In this document: in pieces, positions 25,955-34,397 of the stretch | Numbering within the stretch: position 1 is the stretch's first letter | How the letters are laid out: every line of letters starts with the position of its first letter | Assembly (NCBI GenBank): GCA_016209985.1 | Contig: JACQVB010000084.1 | Coordinates: 1-60,608, forward strand | Source of the DNA: Gemmatimonadota bacterium | GTDB taxonomy: Bacteria > Gemmatimonadota > Gemmatimonadetes > Gemmatimonadales > GWC2-71-9 | Length of the DNA stretch: 60,608 nt | Direction: 5' to 3' | Notes under the pieces: generated by a model | Told to the model about the DNA's origin: nothing | The model's database searches: none | Seen by the model: only the letters and a program-made list of their open reading frames with translations | Program-made: the position numbers and the translations under genes

Positions 25955-26644
25955 ATGGTTCGAAAGATACTTGCCGTCTTACTGCTGTGTTCCGCGCAGG
26001 CATGCAACCGGAGCGATTCGAACTCCGGCGCGGCCCCCCGGTCCGCCAGCCCGCCGGCCCGCCAGCCCGCCCCGCCCGCCCCAACCGACTCCCGTCCGGT
26101 GGTTCTCTTTTTCGGCACCTCCCTCACCGCCGGGCTCGGGCTCGACCCCGACGAGGCCTATCCGGCCCTCATTCAGCGGAAGATCGACTCGGCCGGTTTG
26201 CAGTACCGCACGGTCAACGCCGGCGTATCGGGCGAGACCTCCGCCGCGGGCGTGCGTCGCATCGACTGGATTCTCCAGCAGGCGGTGGCGGTCCTGGTGC
26301 TCGAGCTGGGCGCGAATGATGTCTTGCGTGGGCTCGAGCTGAGCGAGGCGAAAAAGAACCTGCAGCAGATCATCGACCGCACCCGGGCCAAATACCCCGA
26401 CGCGAAAATCGTCATCGCCGGCATGCAGGCCCCTCCCAACCTGGGTACCCGCTACACCCGGGAATTCCAGCAGATCTTTGTGGAGCTCGCCCGCACCAAT
26501 AAGGCGGCGTTCATCCCCTTCCTCCTCGAGGGCGTCGGCGGGGTGGACTCGCTCAACCAGCGCGATGGCATTCATCCCAACGTGCAGGGGGAGAGGATTG
26601 TGGCAGAGAATGTCTGGGCGGTGCTCCGACCTATTCTTAATTGA
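25955..26644 (+). CDS. TesA-like arylesterase/GDSL hydrolase, lipoprotein
   Basis: The 229-residue product has a lipoprotein signal (ILAVLLLCSAQAC), a Pro/Ala-rich linker and an SGNH-hydrolase domain. Block I is FFGTSLTAGLGL (nucleophile Ser in GTSLT where GDSL usually stands), block III is LGANDVLRG and block V is DGIHPNVQG. E. coli TesA (thioesterase I) is likewise divergent from ybbA-ybbP, which supports the assignment. The ATG at 25955 overlaps the ATG of the YbbA-like gene on the other strand, so no separate leader exists for either. Confidence 0.88.
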   Translation: MVRKILAVLLLCSAQACNRSDSNSGAAPRSASPPARQPAPPAPTDSRPVVLFFGTSLTAGLGLDPDEAYPALIQRKIDSAGLQYRTVNAGVSGETSAAGVRRIDWILQQAVAVLVLELGANDVLRGLELSEAKKNLQQIIDRTRAKYPDAKIVIAGMQAPPNLGTRYTREFQQIFVELARTNKAAFIPFLLEGVGGVDSLNQRDGIHPNVQGERIVAENVWAVLRPILN

Positions 26645-26645
26645 T

Positions 26646-26800
26646 AAAAAATGAAGGGGCGGCCGATCTGCCGCACGTCGTCTCGAGACGGCATTAGTCG
26701 CGCCGGACTAGATTCCTCACGCTCGTAGATCGGCAGATCCCTCCCCCTCGTCCTCGCTGCGCGAGGCCTTGGGGTCGGGATGACGGCCGCCCTTTTTAAT
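26646..26800. repeat. Intergenic element with nested inverted repeats
   Basis: The segment between the esterase and fumarylacetoacetase genes holds GATCTGCCG (26665-26673) and its exact complement CGGCAGATC (26731-26739), a central CGTCTCGAGACG palindrome, and outer arms resembling GAAGGGGCGGCC (26653-26664) and GGCCGCCCTTTTT (26785-26797). The layout recalls small dispersed intergenic repeats; only one copy is seen in this window. Confidence 0.4.
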
Positions 26801-26812
26801 GTAAGCACCCAC

Positions 26813-27445
26813 ATGGAGGGTTCATTGCAGCGTCCAGGGAAGATTATTTGTGTTGGGCGGAACTATGCGGCGCACGCCAAGGAGCTCGGCAACGTCGTCC
26901 CCGACAAACCGCTGCTCTTCTTCAAACCCCCCTCATCCATCATCGACAACGGCGAAACCATCATCCTCCCGCCGCCCTCACTTACGAAGCAGGTCGAGCA
27001 CGAGGCGGAGGTCGGGGTGGTGATCGGCGCCAGGCTTCGCAACGTGGACGGAAAAGCCGCGCGCAACGGGATCGCGGGCATTACCTGCGTCAACGACGTC
27101 ACGGCGCGCGATCTCCAGAAGACCGACGGTCATTGGGTTCGGGCCAAGGGCTTCGATACCTTCTGCCCCTGGGGGCCGAAGATCGTCCCGTTTCCGAGTG
27201 ACGATCAGCTTGCGAAGACCGAAGTAACTTGCCGAGTGAACGGCTCGCTACGCCAGCACGGCCACGTGGCCGACATGGTGTTCAGCATTCCGTTCCTCGT
27301 CTCCTACGTCTCCCAGGTCATGACGCTCGAGCCCGGGGACCTGATCGCGACTGGGACACCCGAGGGCGTAGGTCCGCTCAAGTCGGGTGACGTGGTCGAA
27401 GTGGAAGTGACGGGGGTGGGAGTGCTGCGGAATCCGGTGAGATAA
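26813..27445 (+). CDS. Fumarylacetoacetate hydrolase (FAH) family protein
   Basis: The 210-residue protein has the FAH-fold motif KIICVGRNYAAHAKELGN at the N-terminus and the metal ligands in EHEAEVGVVIG. It also has the catalytic segment VNDVTARDLQ and the substrate-pocket end LEPGDLIATGTPEGVG. Family members hydrolyse or decarboxylate beta-diketo or 2-hydroxy-diene acids. ATG 26813 is preferred over 26780 because the upstream ATG lies in the repeat element. It converges on the aminotransferase gene, with a shared hairpin between them. Confidence 0.9.
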   Translation: MEGSLQRPGKIICVGRNYAAHAKELGNVVPDKPLLFFKPPSSIIDNGETIILPPPSLTKQVEHEAEVGVVIGARLRNVDGKAARNGIAGITCVNDVTARDLQKTDGHWVRAKGFDTFCPWGPKIVPFPSDDQLAKTEVTCRVNGSLRQHGHVADMVFSIPFLVSYVSQVMTLEPGDLIATGTPEGVGPLKSGDVVEVEVTGVGVLRNPVR

Positions 27446-27506
27446 GGCGGTAAAGGACGGTAGAAGGCGGTATGTCTTGCCGCCCTCTACCGCCTGCTAC
27501 CGCCTT
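27444..27506. terminator. Bidirectional terminator hairpin built of GGCGGTA repeats
   Basis: Two 29-base arms (27444-27472 and 27478-27506) are complementary with few mismatches and are joined by a 5-base loop (tgtct). Each arm consists of short iterated units of the type AAGGCGGTA. It occupies the whole gap between the convergent FAH and aminotransferase genes, including both stop codons, so it can terminate either. A run of TTT follows on one strand. Confidence 0.65.
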
Positions 27507-28825
27507 TAGCCGGCCTTCGCTGCCGCCACGGGCGGGTTTGCCGCCAGGCTCACCACCGCATCGACCGCCTTATCGATATCCTGCATCGATACGTAGATGT
27601 GTGGGGCGAAGCGGAGACCGGCAAAATCGCCGCCACTCACCGCGCAGGTGATCTGATTCTTCTCGTAGAGCACTTTTGCACCTTCCGCATTGTCCATCTT
27701 GGGCAGCGCGAAAATTACGATCCCGGCGCTCATCGAGGAGTCCACCGGCGTGTGGAACTTGATCCCGGGCACCCGCTGTTGCAGCCCGCTCTTGAGCCGG
27801 GTCGCCAGCTCGCGCACCCGCGCGTCGATCCGCTCGCGCCCAATGGTGGCGTGGAAGTCGGCCGCCTTGCCGAGCGCCGACACGGCGCCGTCGTCGCGCT
27901 GGCCCAGGGTCTCGAATTTCCGCGCGCCGTGGTCCTTAGCACTCTGCCAGCCGATGCCCACCATCTGGGGCCACAGTGCTGCCTGCCGTTCTTTCCGCAC
28001 GAAGAGCACGCCGGTCTCGCGCGGTCCCATGAACCATTTGTGCGCGCTGCCGGCGTAGAAGTCGCATCCGATATCGCGGAGGTTCACCACGACCGAGCCG
28101 AAGCTCTGCGCCCCGTCGAGCAGGGTGAGAATCCCGCGCTGCCGCGCCGCCGCGCACAGCTCTCGGGCGGGCAGGGCCACGCCGGACGAGCTGGAGATGT
28201 GCGTGATCGAGAGGACCTTGGTCCGCGGCGTCAATGCCGCGAGGAACGGCGCCGCGAGATCGGACGGCTGCGCCGCCGCGGGCGGGGTCTTCACCTTCTT
28301 GACGGTGAACCCGTACCGCTCGGCCCGCACCTCCCAGGCGACGTTGTTGGTCGGATGATTCTGGTCCCAGATCACCACTTCGTCGCCCGGTCCAAGATTG
28401 ATCCCGTTCACCACCGTGTTGTTGCCCTCGGTGGTGTTGCGGGTGATGGCGATCTCGTCGGGATCGGCGCCCAGATGTTGCGCCAGGGCGGTCCGCGCGT
28501 ACTCCCGCAGCCCGGAGAACTTGCCGCGATTCTGCTGCGACATCTCGCGGTCGATCTCCCGGGTGAGGTCGGCCACCGTGTCGCTCACCAGGTAGGGCGA
28601 CGGGGCCAGATTGGCCGCGTTCAGATAGATGAAGCCGGCGCGCAGGGGAAACTGATCGCGCACCGCCTTCCAGTACGCCTCGTCCTCACCGACCAGCGAG
28701 AGGTGCGGCAGGCGCGGGCGCACCCGTTCCGTCGCGCCCAGCGCGGTGGCGGGCGCCAGCGATGCCGCAGCCACTCCGCCCGCCAGTCGTGCAAGAAAGT
28801 CTCTCCGTGCCAGTTCAGTGCTCAT
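27506..28825 (-). CDS. Tat-exported class V aminotransferase-fold PLP enzyme
   Basis: The 439-residue protein has a twin-arginine signal (ARRDFLARLAGG, then ASLAPATALG) and a class V fold-type I PLP domain. The N-terminal segment is YLNAANLAPSP. The PLP aspartate is D237 in LLDGAQ, and the Schiff-base lysine is K263 in GSAHKWFMG. The closest families are isopenicillin N epimerase-like and cysteine desulfurase-like proteins. Export of a PLP enzyme is unusual. It is the last gene of the LVIVD cluster on the minus strand, and its first 28 codons have been duplicated onto the neighbouring propeller gene. Confidence 0.88.
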   Translation of the reverse strand: MSTELARRDFLARLAGGVAAASLAPATALGATERVRPRLPHLSLVGEDEAYWKAVRDQFPLRAGFIYLNAANLAPSPYLVSDTVADLTREIDREMSQQNRGKFSGLREYARTALAQHLGADPDEIAITRNTTEGNNTVVNGINLGPGDEVVIWDQNHPTNNVAWEVRAERYGFTVKKVKTPPAAAQPSDLAAPFLAALTPRTKVLSITHISSSSGVALPARELCAAARQRGILTLLDGAQSFGSVVVNLRDIGCDFYAGSAHKWFMGPRETGVLFVRKERQAALWPQMVGIGWQSAKDHGARKFETLGQRDDGAVSALGKAADFHATIGRERIDARVRELATRLKSGLQQRVPGIKFHTPVDSSMSAGIVIFALPKMDNAEGAKVLYEKNQITCAVSGGDFAGLRFAPHIYVSMQDIDKAVDAVVSLAANPPVAAAKAG

Positions 28826-29058
28826 GGCAGTCTCCTAGTGAACAATGAGGAGCCGTGTGAGAAGAGTGGCGGCGAGCGTTGAGCCGAGTGCGCGAGTGGA
28901 GATGGGCGAGACGCGAGCCTCACGGCCGGCACATCTGCGTCGCGCCGTTTGGGTTGCTCGATTGACGGTGCCGGTCGAGGGCTCGCGTCGAGAACATCCG
29001 GAACTCGCGTACTCGGCTCCACGCTCGCTATCACTCCTCCAATTACGACGTAACCTTC
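28758..29058 (-). repeat. Direct repeat copy R1: aminotransferase signal sequence plus spacer
   Basis: This segment is a diverged direct repeat of 30440-30716. It contains the 5' end of the aminotransferase gene (signal peptide), its CTAGGAGAC Shine-Dalgarno, and a spacer carrying the long hairpin 28864-29036. A 16-base stretch (acgacgtaaccttctt) at its edge is itself tandemly duplicated, adding a second copy of the last four propeller codons after the stop. Confidence 0.8.
28864..29036 (-). ncRNA. Long imperfect hairpin element, copy 1
   Basis: The arms 28872-28897 and 29003-29028 pair over 26 bases with one wobble and one mismatch. Outer GAGTG/CACTC and inner GACGCGAGCC/GGCTCGCGTC and CCGGCAC/GTGCCGG extend the stem to a single rod of about 170 bases. 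The element lies in the spacer between the propeller gene and the aminotransferase gene. Its outer stem sequence differs from copy 2 yet remains paired, which supports selection or correction for structure. Confidence 0.55.
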
Positions 29059-30501
29059 TTACGACGTAACCTTCTTCTTCAACCCGTCCGGCCCATGGTC
29101 CCAATCCTGGACCGACGAAATATTCGGCAGTCCCCATTGATGCCCGTTCCACCCGTCAAAGCCTTCCATCTTGAACGCCCAGAACCCGGTGATGAAATCG
29201 CTGGCCACGATGAGGCCGTCCGCGTTCCGGATCTGTGGGCTCCATACCCCGAAGGTGCCGCCGCCGGTGAGCGTGCCGTCGGGCCCGTCGTGCGTATCGT
29301 AGTAGGCGACGGTATAGGGGTTGGTCGGGTCCATCATGTTGAAGACGTAGAGTCCGTCATCGTAGGCGCCGACGAACACGTAGGGCCAGCGCACTTCCAT
29401 GTTGTGCGAGAAGTTCTTCCAGTTCGCGGTCCAGGCGCCGATCGGCCGCGAAATGGTCTTCACCGTGCCATCGAGCGCCGGCTTGAGATCGAAGATGCGC
29501 AGCGGGGAGAGTCGGTACTCGACCTCGGTCACGGCGTAGCGCCCCGTGGGATCCGGGGTGAAGGTATGCCCGTTGCCCACCCCCGAGATCCCCGTCATGG
29601 AGGCGAGCAGCTTGGGATTCTGGAGGTCGGTCACGTCGTACACGTAGTAGCCGTTGGTACCGGCACCGTAGAACCGGTCCGTTTGGGTTGCCGGATCGAA
29701 CCCCACGTACATGTCGTGGTACGCCCGAGGCCGCACGCCCGCCGCTTCCGCCGGAACGGGGATCCTGGCAATCAGGCCCTCCCGGCCGCCGGTGGCGACC
29801 ACCCGGTCGATGTCGTACACACCGGCAAACGGTCCCTGAACGGTGGCGAACATCAGGGCCAGCCCAGTGGAATGCTTGTAGGTGTAGTTCTCGTGTGACC
29901 CGCCGGGATATTGCGGCTCGCGAATCCGCGCCACCTCACGGACCTTCGACGTGTCGGGAAGACCGGTCACATCGAACACGATGGCATTGATGTCCACATC
30001 GGGACCGCCTTCCGCGAACTGAAAACTCTGCAGGAAGTAGTACCGACCCTTGCTCTTGGCGTACATCGGTCCCAGCGCCTGCGAGCCGCGATGTAATTCG
30101 GGATTCTCCATCACCCAGTCATAGATAATCTTCGGCTTGGCGGGGTCTTTGATGTTGATGATCCAGAAGCCGGTCGGGGAGAATCGGTGACAGACGTACA
30201 CGTAAGGGCGGGACAGCTCCTGCTCCATCGTGATGTCGGCGGTGCGCGAACCCAGCATCGCGATGGCGTCGTTGCTCGATGCGGGCCGGAGCGCGGCGTT
30301 GGGGTTGGCGGTTCGCGATCCCGAGAGTTGCGGCGCCGCACCGCCCAGGGGCAGGTGCGCCACGACGGTCATGTTCCGGCTTCCCTGCTGGCCCGGAGGG
30401 AACTGGGCCATGGCATTCGTCGTCGCGAGCGCCAGCGAGGCCACTGCCACCCCGCCCGCCAACCGTGCGAGAGAGTCTCTCCGTGCCAGTTTAGTGCTCA
30501 T
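29059..30501 (-). CDS. LVIVD-type beta-propeller protein, paralog 1 (chimeric signal peptide)
   Basis: The 480-residue secreted protein is about 75% similar to paralog 2 over its mature part. Repeated propeller blades carry VYDVTDLQNPKLLASMTG and IFDLKPALDG segments typical of LVIVD repeats. Conserved His/Asp motifs are YHDMYVGFD, SHNMEVRWPYVFVGAYDD and GFDGWNGHQWG. Residues 1-28 do not resemble other propellers; they match residues 1-28 of the downstream aminotransferase (23 of 28 identical), with the Tat-motif F changed to S (RRDSLARL). The Shine-Dalgarno AGGAG precedes the ATG. Function is unknown; the fold resembles selenium-binding protein/methanethiol oxidase propellers. Confidence 0.85.
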   Translation of the reverse strand: MSTKLARRDSLARLAGGVAVASLALATTNAMAQFPPGQQGSRNMTVVAHLPLGGAAPQLSGSRTANPNAALRPASSNDAIAMLGSRTADITMEQELSRPYVYVCHRFSPTGFWIINIKDPAKPKIIYDWVMENPELHRGSQALGPMYAKSKGRYYFLQSFQFAEGGPDVDINAIVFDVTGLPDTSKVREVARIREPQYPGGSHENYTYKHSTGLALMFATVQGPFAGVYDIDRVVATGGREGLIARIPVPAEAAGVRPRAYHDMYVGFDPATQTDRFYGAGTNGYYVYDVTDLQNPKLLASMTGISGVGNGHTFTPDPTGRYAVTEVEYRLSPLRIFDLKPALDGTVKTISRPIGAWTANWKNFSHNMEVRWPYVFVGAYDDGLYVFNMMDPTNPYTVAYYDTHDGPDGTLTGGGTFGVWSPQIRNADGLIVASDFITGFWAFKMEGFDGWNGHQWGLPNISSVQDWDHGPDGLKKKVTS

Positions 30502-30716
30502 GGCGGTCTCCTAGTGGAACCGGGGCGCATGGGAGCGCGACGGCGAATCGTACAGCCGAGTGCGCGAGTGGAGGATGGGCGAGACGCGAGCCTCACGGCC
30601 GGCACATCTGCGTCGAGCTGTTGCATCGCTCGATCGACCGTGCCGGTCGAGTGGCTCGCGTCGAGAACATCCGGAACTCGCGTACCCGGCTGTACGATTC
30701 GCCGTCATCGTTCTAA
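30440..30716 (-). repeat. Direct repeat copy R2: signal sequence plus spacer
   Basis: This segment is the second diverged copy of 28758-29058. It includes the 5' end (signal-peptide codons) of propeller paralog 1, the CTAGGAGACC Shine-Dalgarno, and the spacer hairpin 30539-30706. Near-identical blocks include GCGAGACGCGAGCCTCACGG and TCGAGAACATCCGGAACTCG. The repeats flank paralog 1, as expected for a tandem duplication. Confidence 0.8.
30539..30706 (-). ncRNA. Long imperfect hairpin element, copy 2
   Basis: Two 31-base arms (30539-30569 and 30676-30706) pair with one mismatch and one wobble. The inner stem GACGCGAGCC/GGCTCGCGTC and CCGGCAC/GTGCCGG is shared with copy 1. In the outer stem copy 1 has TTGAGCC/GGCTCCA where copy 2 has TACAGCC/GGCTGTA, so changes on one arm are matched on the other. 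It lies between propeller paralogs 2 and 1 on their transcript. Confidence 0.55.
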
Positions 30717-32126
30717 TTACGACGTAACCTTCTTCTTCAACCCATCCGGCCCGTTATCCCAATCCTGGGCCGACGAAATGTTCGGCAGCCCCCATTGATG
30801 CCCGTTCCAGCCGTCGAACCCTTCCATCTTGAAGGCCCAGAATCCGGTGACGAAATCGCTGGCGACGATGAGACCGTCAGCGTTCCGGATCTGGGGGCTC
30901 CATACCCCGAAGGCCTTCTCCTGCGTCGGCTTGCCGTCCGGCCCGTCATGCGTGTCGTAATAGCCGACGGTGTAGGGGTTGGTCGGGTCCATCATGTTGA
31001 AGACGTGCATGCCGTCGTCATAGGCGCCGACGAACACGTAGGGCCAACGCACTTCCATGTTGTGCGAGTAGTTCTTCCAGTTGGCGGTCCACGCGCCCAC
31101 CGGCCGTGAGATCGTCTTGACCGTGCCGTCCAATCCCGGCTTGAGGTCGAAGACTCGCAGCGGCGAGAACCGGTATTCCACTTCGGTCACCGCATAGCGT
31201 CCGGTCGGATCGACCACGAACGTGTGGCCATACTGCACTCCGGAGATGCCGGTGATCGAGGTGAGCAACTTGGGGTTCTTGACGTCGGTGACGTCGTAGA
31301 CGTAGTAGCCGCCCGCGCCCGCGCCGTAGAAACGGTCGGTCTGGGACACGGGATCGAACCCGACGTACATGTCGTGGTAGCCGCGCAGCGCGGTGGCACC
31401 TGCGGGATTGGCTTCGGTCGGGAGCGGGACGTCGCCCACCAGGCCCGACTTTCCACCCGACGCCACGACCTGATCTACATCATAGATGTGCGAGATGGGA
31501 GCGCCGGTCACGGCGGTGAACATCAGCGCCGCACCGCTTGAATGCTTGTAGGTGTAGTTCTCGTGGTACCCGCCGGGGTGGCCGGGATCCATGATGCGGG
31601 CGACCTCCTTGACCTTCGAGGTGTCGGGCAGCCCGGTCACGTCGAAGACGATGGCGCCCAGGTCCACGTGTGGTCCGCCCGCCTGGAACTGGAAGGTCTG
31701 CAGGAAGTAGTAGCGGCCTTTGCTCTTCACGTACATCGGGCCCAACGCGCCGGAGCCCCTTCCCAGCTCGGCCTGCTCGATTTTCCAGTCGTAGATGATC
31801 TTGGGCTTGCCGGGCTCCTTGATGCTGATGATCCAGAAGCCGGTCGGCGCAAACCGATGACAGATGTAGACATAGGGACGGGACAGCTCCTGCTCCATCG
31901 TGATGTCGGCCGTGCGGGTGCCGAGCATGTCGACCGCCTCGTTGGTCACCATCCGGCCGGCCGCCAGGTTCGTGGACCCGGTCATGAGCGGCTCGGCGCC
32001 GCCAAGCGGCATGTGCGCCACGATCGAGATGTTGCGGCTGCCCTGCTGGCCGGGGGAATACTGCGCGACTGCGGCCGAAGCCGTGAGCGTCGCGGCCACA
32101 CTGAGTGCCACGATTCTGGTTCTCAT
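30717..32126 (-). CDS. LVIVD-type beta-propeller protein, paralog 2
   Basis: The 469-residue protein has an ordinary Sec signal (RIVALSVAATLTASAAVAQ). The mature part has blades with YVYDVTDVKNPKLLTSITG, the conserved EQELSRPYVYICHRF, HENYTYKHSSG, YHDMYVGFD and SHNMEVRWPYVF, and the C-terminal WNGHQWGLPNISS. ATG 32126 follows a GGAGG Shine-Dalgarno, so the longer frame upstream is not used. It is probably the ancestral copy, since its signal peptide is its own. It is divergent from the membrane iron-sulfur protein gene, with 158 bases between starts. Confidence 0.88.
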   Translation of the reverse strand: MRTRIVALSVAATLTASAAVAQYSPGQQGSRNISIVAHMPLGGAEPLMTGSTNLAAGRMVTNEAVDMLGTRTADITMEQELSRPYVYICHRFAPTGFWIISIKEPGKPKIIYDWKIEQAELGRGSGALGPMYVKSKGRYYFLQTFQFQAGGPHVDLGAIVFDVTGLPDTSKVKEVARIMDPGHPGGYHENYTYKHSSGAALMFTAVTGAPISHIYDVDQVVASGGKSGLVGDVPLPTEANPAGATALRGYHDMYVGFDPVSQTDRFYGAGAGGYYVYDVTDVKNPKLLTSITGISGVQYGHTFVVDPTGRYAVTEVEYRFSPLRVFDLKPGLDGTVKTISRPVGAWTANWKNYSHNMEVRWPYVFVGAYDDGMHVFNMMDPTNPYTVGYYDTHDGPDGKPTQEKAFGVWSPQIRNADGLIVASDFVTGFWAFKMEGFDGWNGHQWGLPNISSAQDWDNGPDGLKKKVTS

Positions 32127-32284
32127 CGAGCCTCCAATTTCTTCACGATTAGAGATAGTTGAGCCTCTTCGACAAGCCGCCACAGGACAGCGAACCCGCG
32201 CCAATATGCGCCGCCGATCCAGGTCGCGCAAAGGTCCGTGACATATCGCGCCTCTACCCGTACCATAACGTAGGCGTCCGAGCC

Positions 32285-34363
32285 ATGACCGTCGATCCCG
32301 TGACCCGCGAGATATTCTGGAACGTCTCTCCCGCCGGAGAGCTCGTATTCTATTTCCTGGGCGCGCTCTCTCTGGGATGCTTTGGCTACGGGATGTACCG
32401 GCACCTGAAGCGGATCCTGAGCGGAAAGCCGACACCTCTGTCCTGGCCAACGATCCGGGCCGCGCTGGCGAAGAGAGTCGTCACGATCCTGCTGAATGTC
32501 AGCGTCGTTCGCCGGCATCGATTCGCCGGGGTCATGCATCTGGCCATCATGTGGGGATTCGCGGCGCTGTTCGTCGGCACCGTCCTCGTCGCCATCGAAT
32601 ACGACGTCTTTCAGAAGATCCTCGGCAGAACGCAGGGCTTCTTCGCCGGCTCCTTCTTTCTGGGATACGAACTCGCGCTCGACACCCTGGGCGCGTTGTT
32701 TTGCGCCGGCCTCCTGGCGGCACTGGTGCGCCGCTATGTCCTTAAGCGCCCGCCGCTCACCCGGGAACCCGCGGACCTGCTCCTCTCGGGATGGCTGTTG
32801 CTAATCGGGCTTACCGGGTTTCTGGTGGAAGGCATGCGCCTGGCGGGGACCTCCCATCCGCTTCCATACTCGCCCCGCTGGTCACCGGTGGGCCTCGCCA
32901 TCTCCGGCCTGTGGGCACACGTCGGCGCCGGGACCGTTCAGGCCTGGCATCTGTACGGCTGGTGGTTTCACGCCGTCCTGGCGCTCGGCTGGATTGCCGC
33001 GCTCCCCCGCGCGCCCAAAGTTCTGCACCTCCTGACCGCGGGAGTGAACGTGCTGCTGCGGGATCTTCGTCCCCGGGGGCGTCTCGCTCCCATCGACATC
33101 GAGGCCGCCTTCGAGAGTGGTCTGCCGGTGGGCGTGAGCACGATCGCGGACCTCACCCGGAAAGACCTGCTCGACCTGGCCAGCTGCACCGAGTGCGGGC
33201 GATGCGAGACGGCCTGCCCCGCGCACAGCTCCGGAAAAGCCTTGTCCCCCCGCGCCATCGTGCTCAAACTCCGCGATCAGGCCGGCCGCGAAATGCCGCT
33301 GTTCGGCAGAGGCGAGCCGCGCGGGCGCATCATGGATTCCACGATCGGGCCGGAGGAGATCTGGGCCTGCACCACATGCCTGGCGTGCGTCGAAGCGTGT
33401 CCCGTGGGCATCGATCCGCTTGCCAAGATCCTGGAGCTCCGCCGCAACGAGGTCATGAGCGACGACCGCTATCCGGAAACCTTCGGGGACGTTTTCACCG
33501 GTCTCAAGAAGCGCGGGAATCCCTGGAACCAGCATCCCTCGAGCCGCCTCGATTGGGCCCGGGGCCTGTCGGTCCGAACGATGGCGGAGGTGAAAGCAGC
33601 CGGCGAAACCGTGGAGTACCTCCTCTGGGTCGGATGCTCGGCGGCCTTCGAGCCGCGCAACCAGCGAATCGCCCGCAGCCTGGTCCGCATCCTTGAGAAA
33701 GCCCAGGTCTCCTTCGCGGTGCTGGGCGAAGAGGAGAGCTGCACCGGGGACCCTGCGCGCCGGATGGGAAACGAATTCCTCTTCCAGATCCAGGCGCAAC
33801 GGAACGTCGAAACCTTCAAGCCGTATGCGTTCCGCCGGATCCTCACGCTCTGCCCGCACTGCTTCCATTGCCTCGGCACGGAGTACCCCGACTTCGGCGG
33901 GAGTTACACGGTGGTTCACCACACGCAGTTGATTCGCGAACTGCTGCGGGACGGGAAGCTGAAGTTGTCGACCGCGCTGCGAGGGACCGTTGCCTACCAC
34001 GACTCCTGCTACCTGGGCCGTCATCATGGCGAGTTCGACGCCCCGCGTGAGGTCCTCCGGAACATTCCCGGTCTGGAGATCGTGGAGATGACGCAGAGCC
34101 GCGAGACCGGAATGTGTTGCGGAGCCGGCGGCGGATTGATGTGGATCGAGGAGGAACCTGGCCGGCGCGTGAATGAAAGACGAGTCGATCAGCTACAGGC
34201 GGCGCTTGGCACCGGTCAGGTGGCGGGACAACCCGGTGTGCTGGCTACCGCCTGTCCCTTCTGCATGACGATGATGGAAGACGGGCTCGCGTCGCGCCAG
34301 GCGCCGGTTCAGGATAAGGACATCGCAGAGCTGGTGGCCGAGGCCGCGGGCTTGAGCGTCTGA
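32285..34363 (+). CDS. Membrane CCG-domain iron-sulfur oxidoreductase (EMO/HdrD-like)
   Basis: The 692-residue protein has a NarI-like membrane domain of about five helices at the N-terminus. Two 4Fe-4S motifs follow (CTECGRCETACPAH and CTTCLACVEACPVG), then two CCG domains (CPHCFHCLG and CCGAGGG plus a C-terminal ACPFC). This is the layout of DUF224 membrane oxidoreductases such as ETF:menaquinone oxidoreductase (EMO), which pass electrons between ETF or disulfides and quinone. ATG 32285 is preferred since homology starts there. EtfAB in this window (51-53 kb) is a plausible partner. It is divergent from propeller paralog 2 and upstream of paralog 3. Confidence 0.88.
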   Translation: MTVDPVTREIFWNVSPAGELVFYFLGALSLGCFGYGMYRHLKRILSGKPTPLSWPTIRAALAKRVVTILLNVSVVRRHRFAGVMHLAIMWGFAALFVGTVLVAIEYDVFQKILGRTQGFFAGSFFLGYELALDTLGALFCAGLLAALVRRYVLKRPPLTREPADLLLSGWLLLIGLTGFLVEGMRLAGTSHPLPYSPRWSPVGLAISGLWAHVGAGTVQAWHLYGWWFHAVLALGWIAALPRAPKVLHLLTAGVNVLLRDLRPRGRLAPIDIEAAFESGLPVGVSTIADLTRKDLLDLASCTECGRCETACPAHSSGKALSPRAIVLKLRDQAGREMPLFGRGEPRGRIMDSTIGPEEIWACTTCLACVEACPVGIDPLAKILELRRNEVMSDDRYPETFGDVFTGLKKRGNPWNQHPSSRLDWARGLSVRTMAEVKAAGETVEYLLWVGCSAAFEPRNQRIARSLVRILEKAQVSFAVLGEEESCTGDPARRMGNEFLFQIQAQRNVETFKPYAFRRILTLCPHCFHCLGTEYPDFGGSYTVVHHTQLIRELLRDGKLKLSTALRGTVAYHDSCYLGRHHGEFDAPREVLRNIPGLEIVEMTQSRETGMCCGAGGGLMWIEEEPGRRVNERRVDQLQAALGTGQVAGQPGVLATACPFCMTMMEDGLASRQAPVQDKDIAELVAEAAGLSV

Positions 34364-34397
34364 CCCTTCAGTCTCGCTCGTTCGAGAGGAGTTCCCG

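Noticed and set aside
28864-30706. Integron attC sites, since both spacers are long imperfect hairpins between genes
   Set aside because: No GTTRRRY/RYYYAAC core sites, no integrase gene, and the repeats are explained by a tandem duplication including coding sequence.
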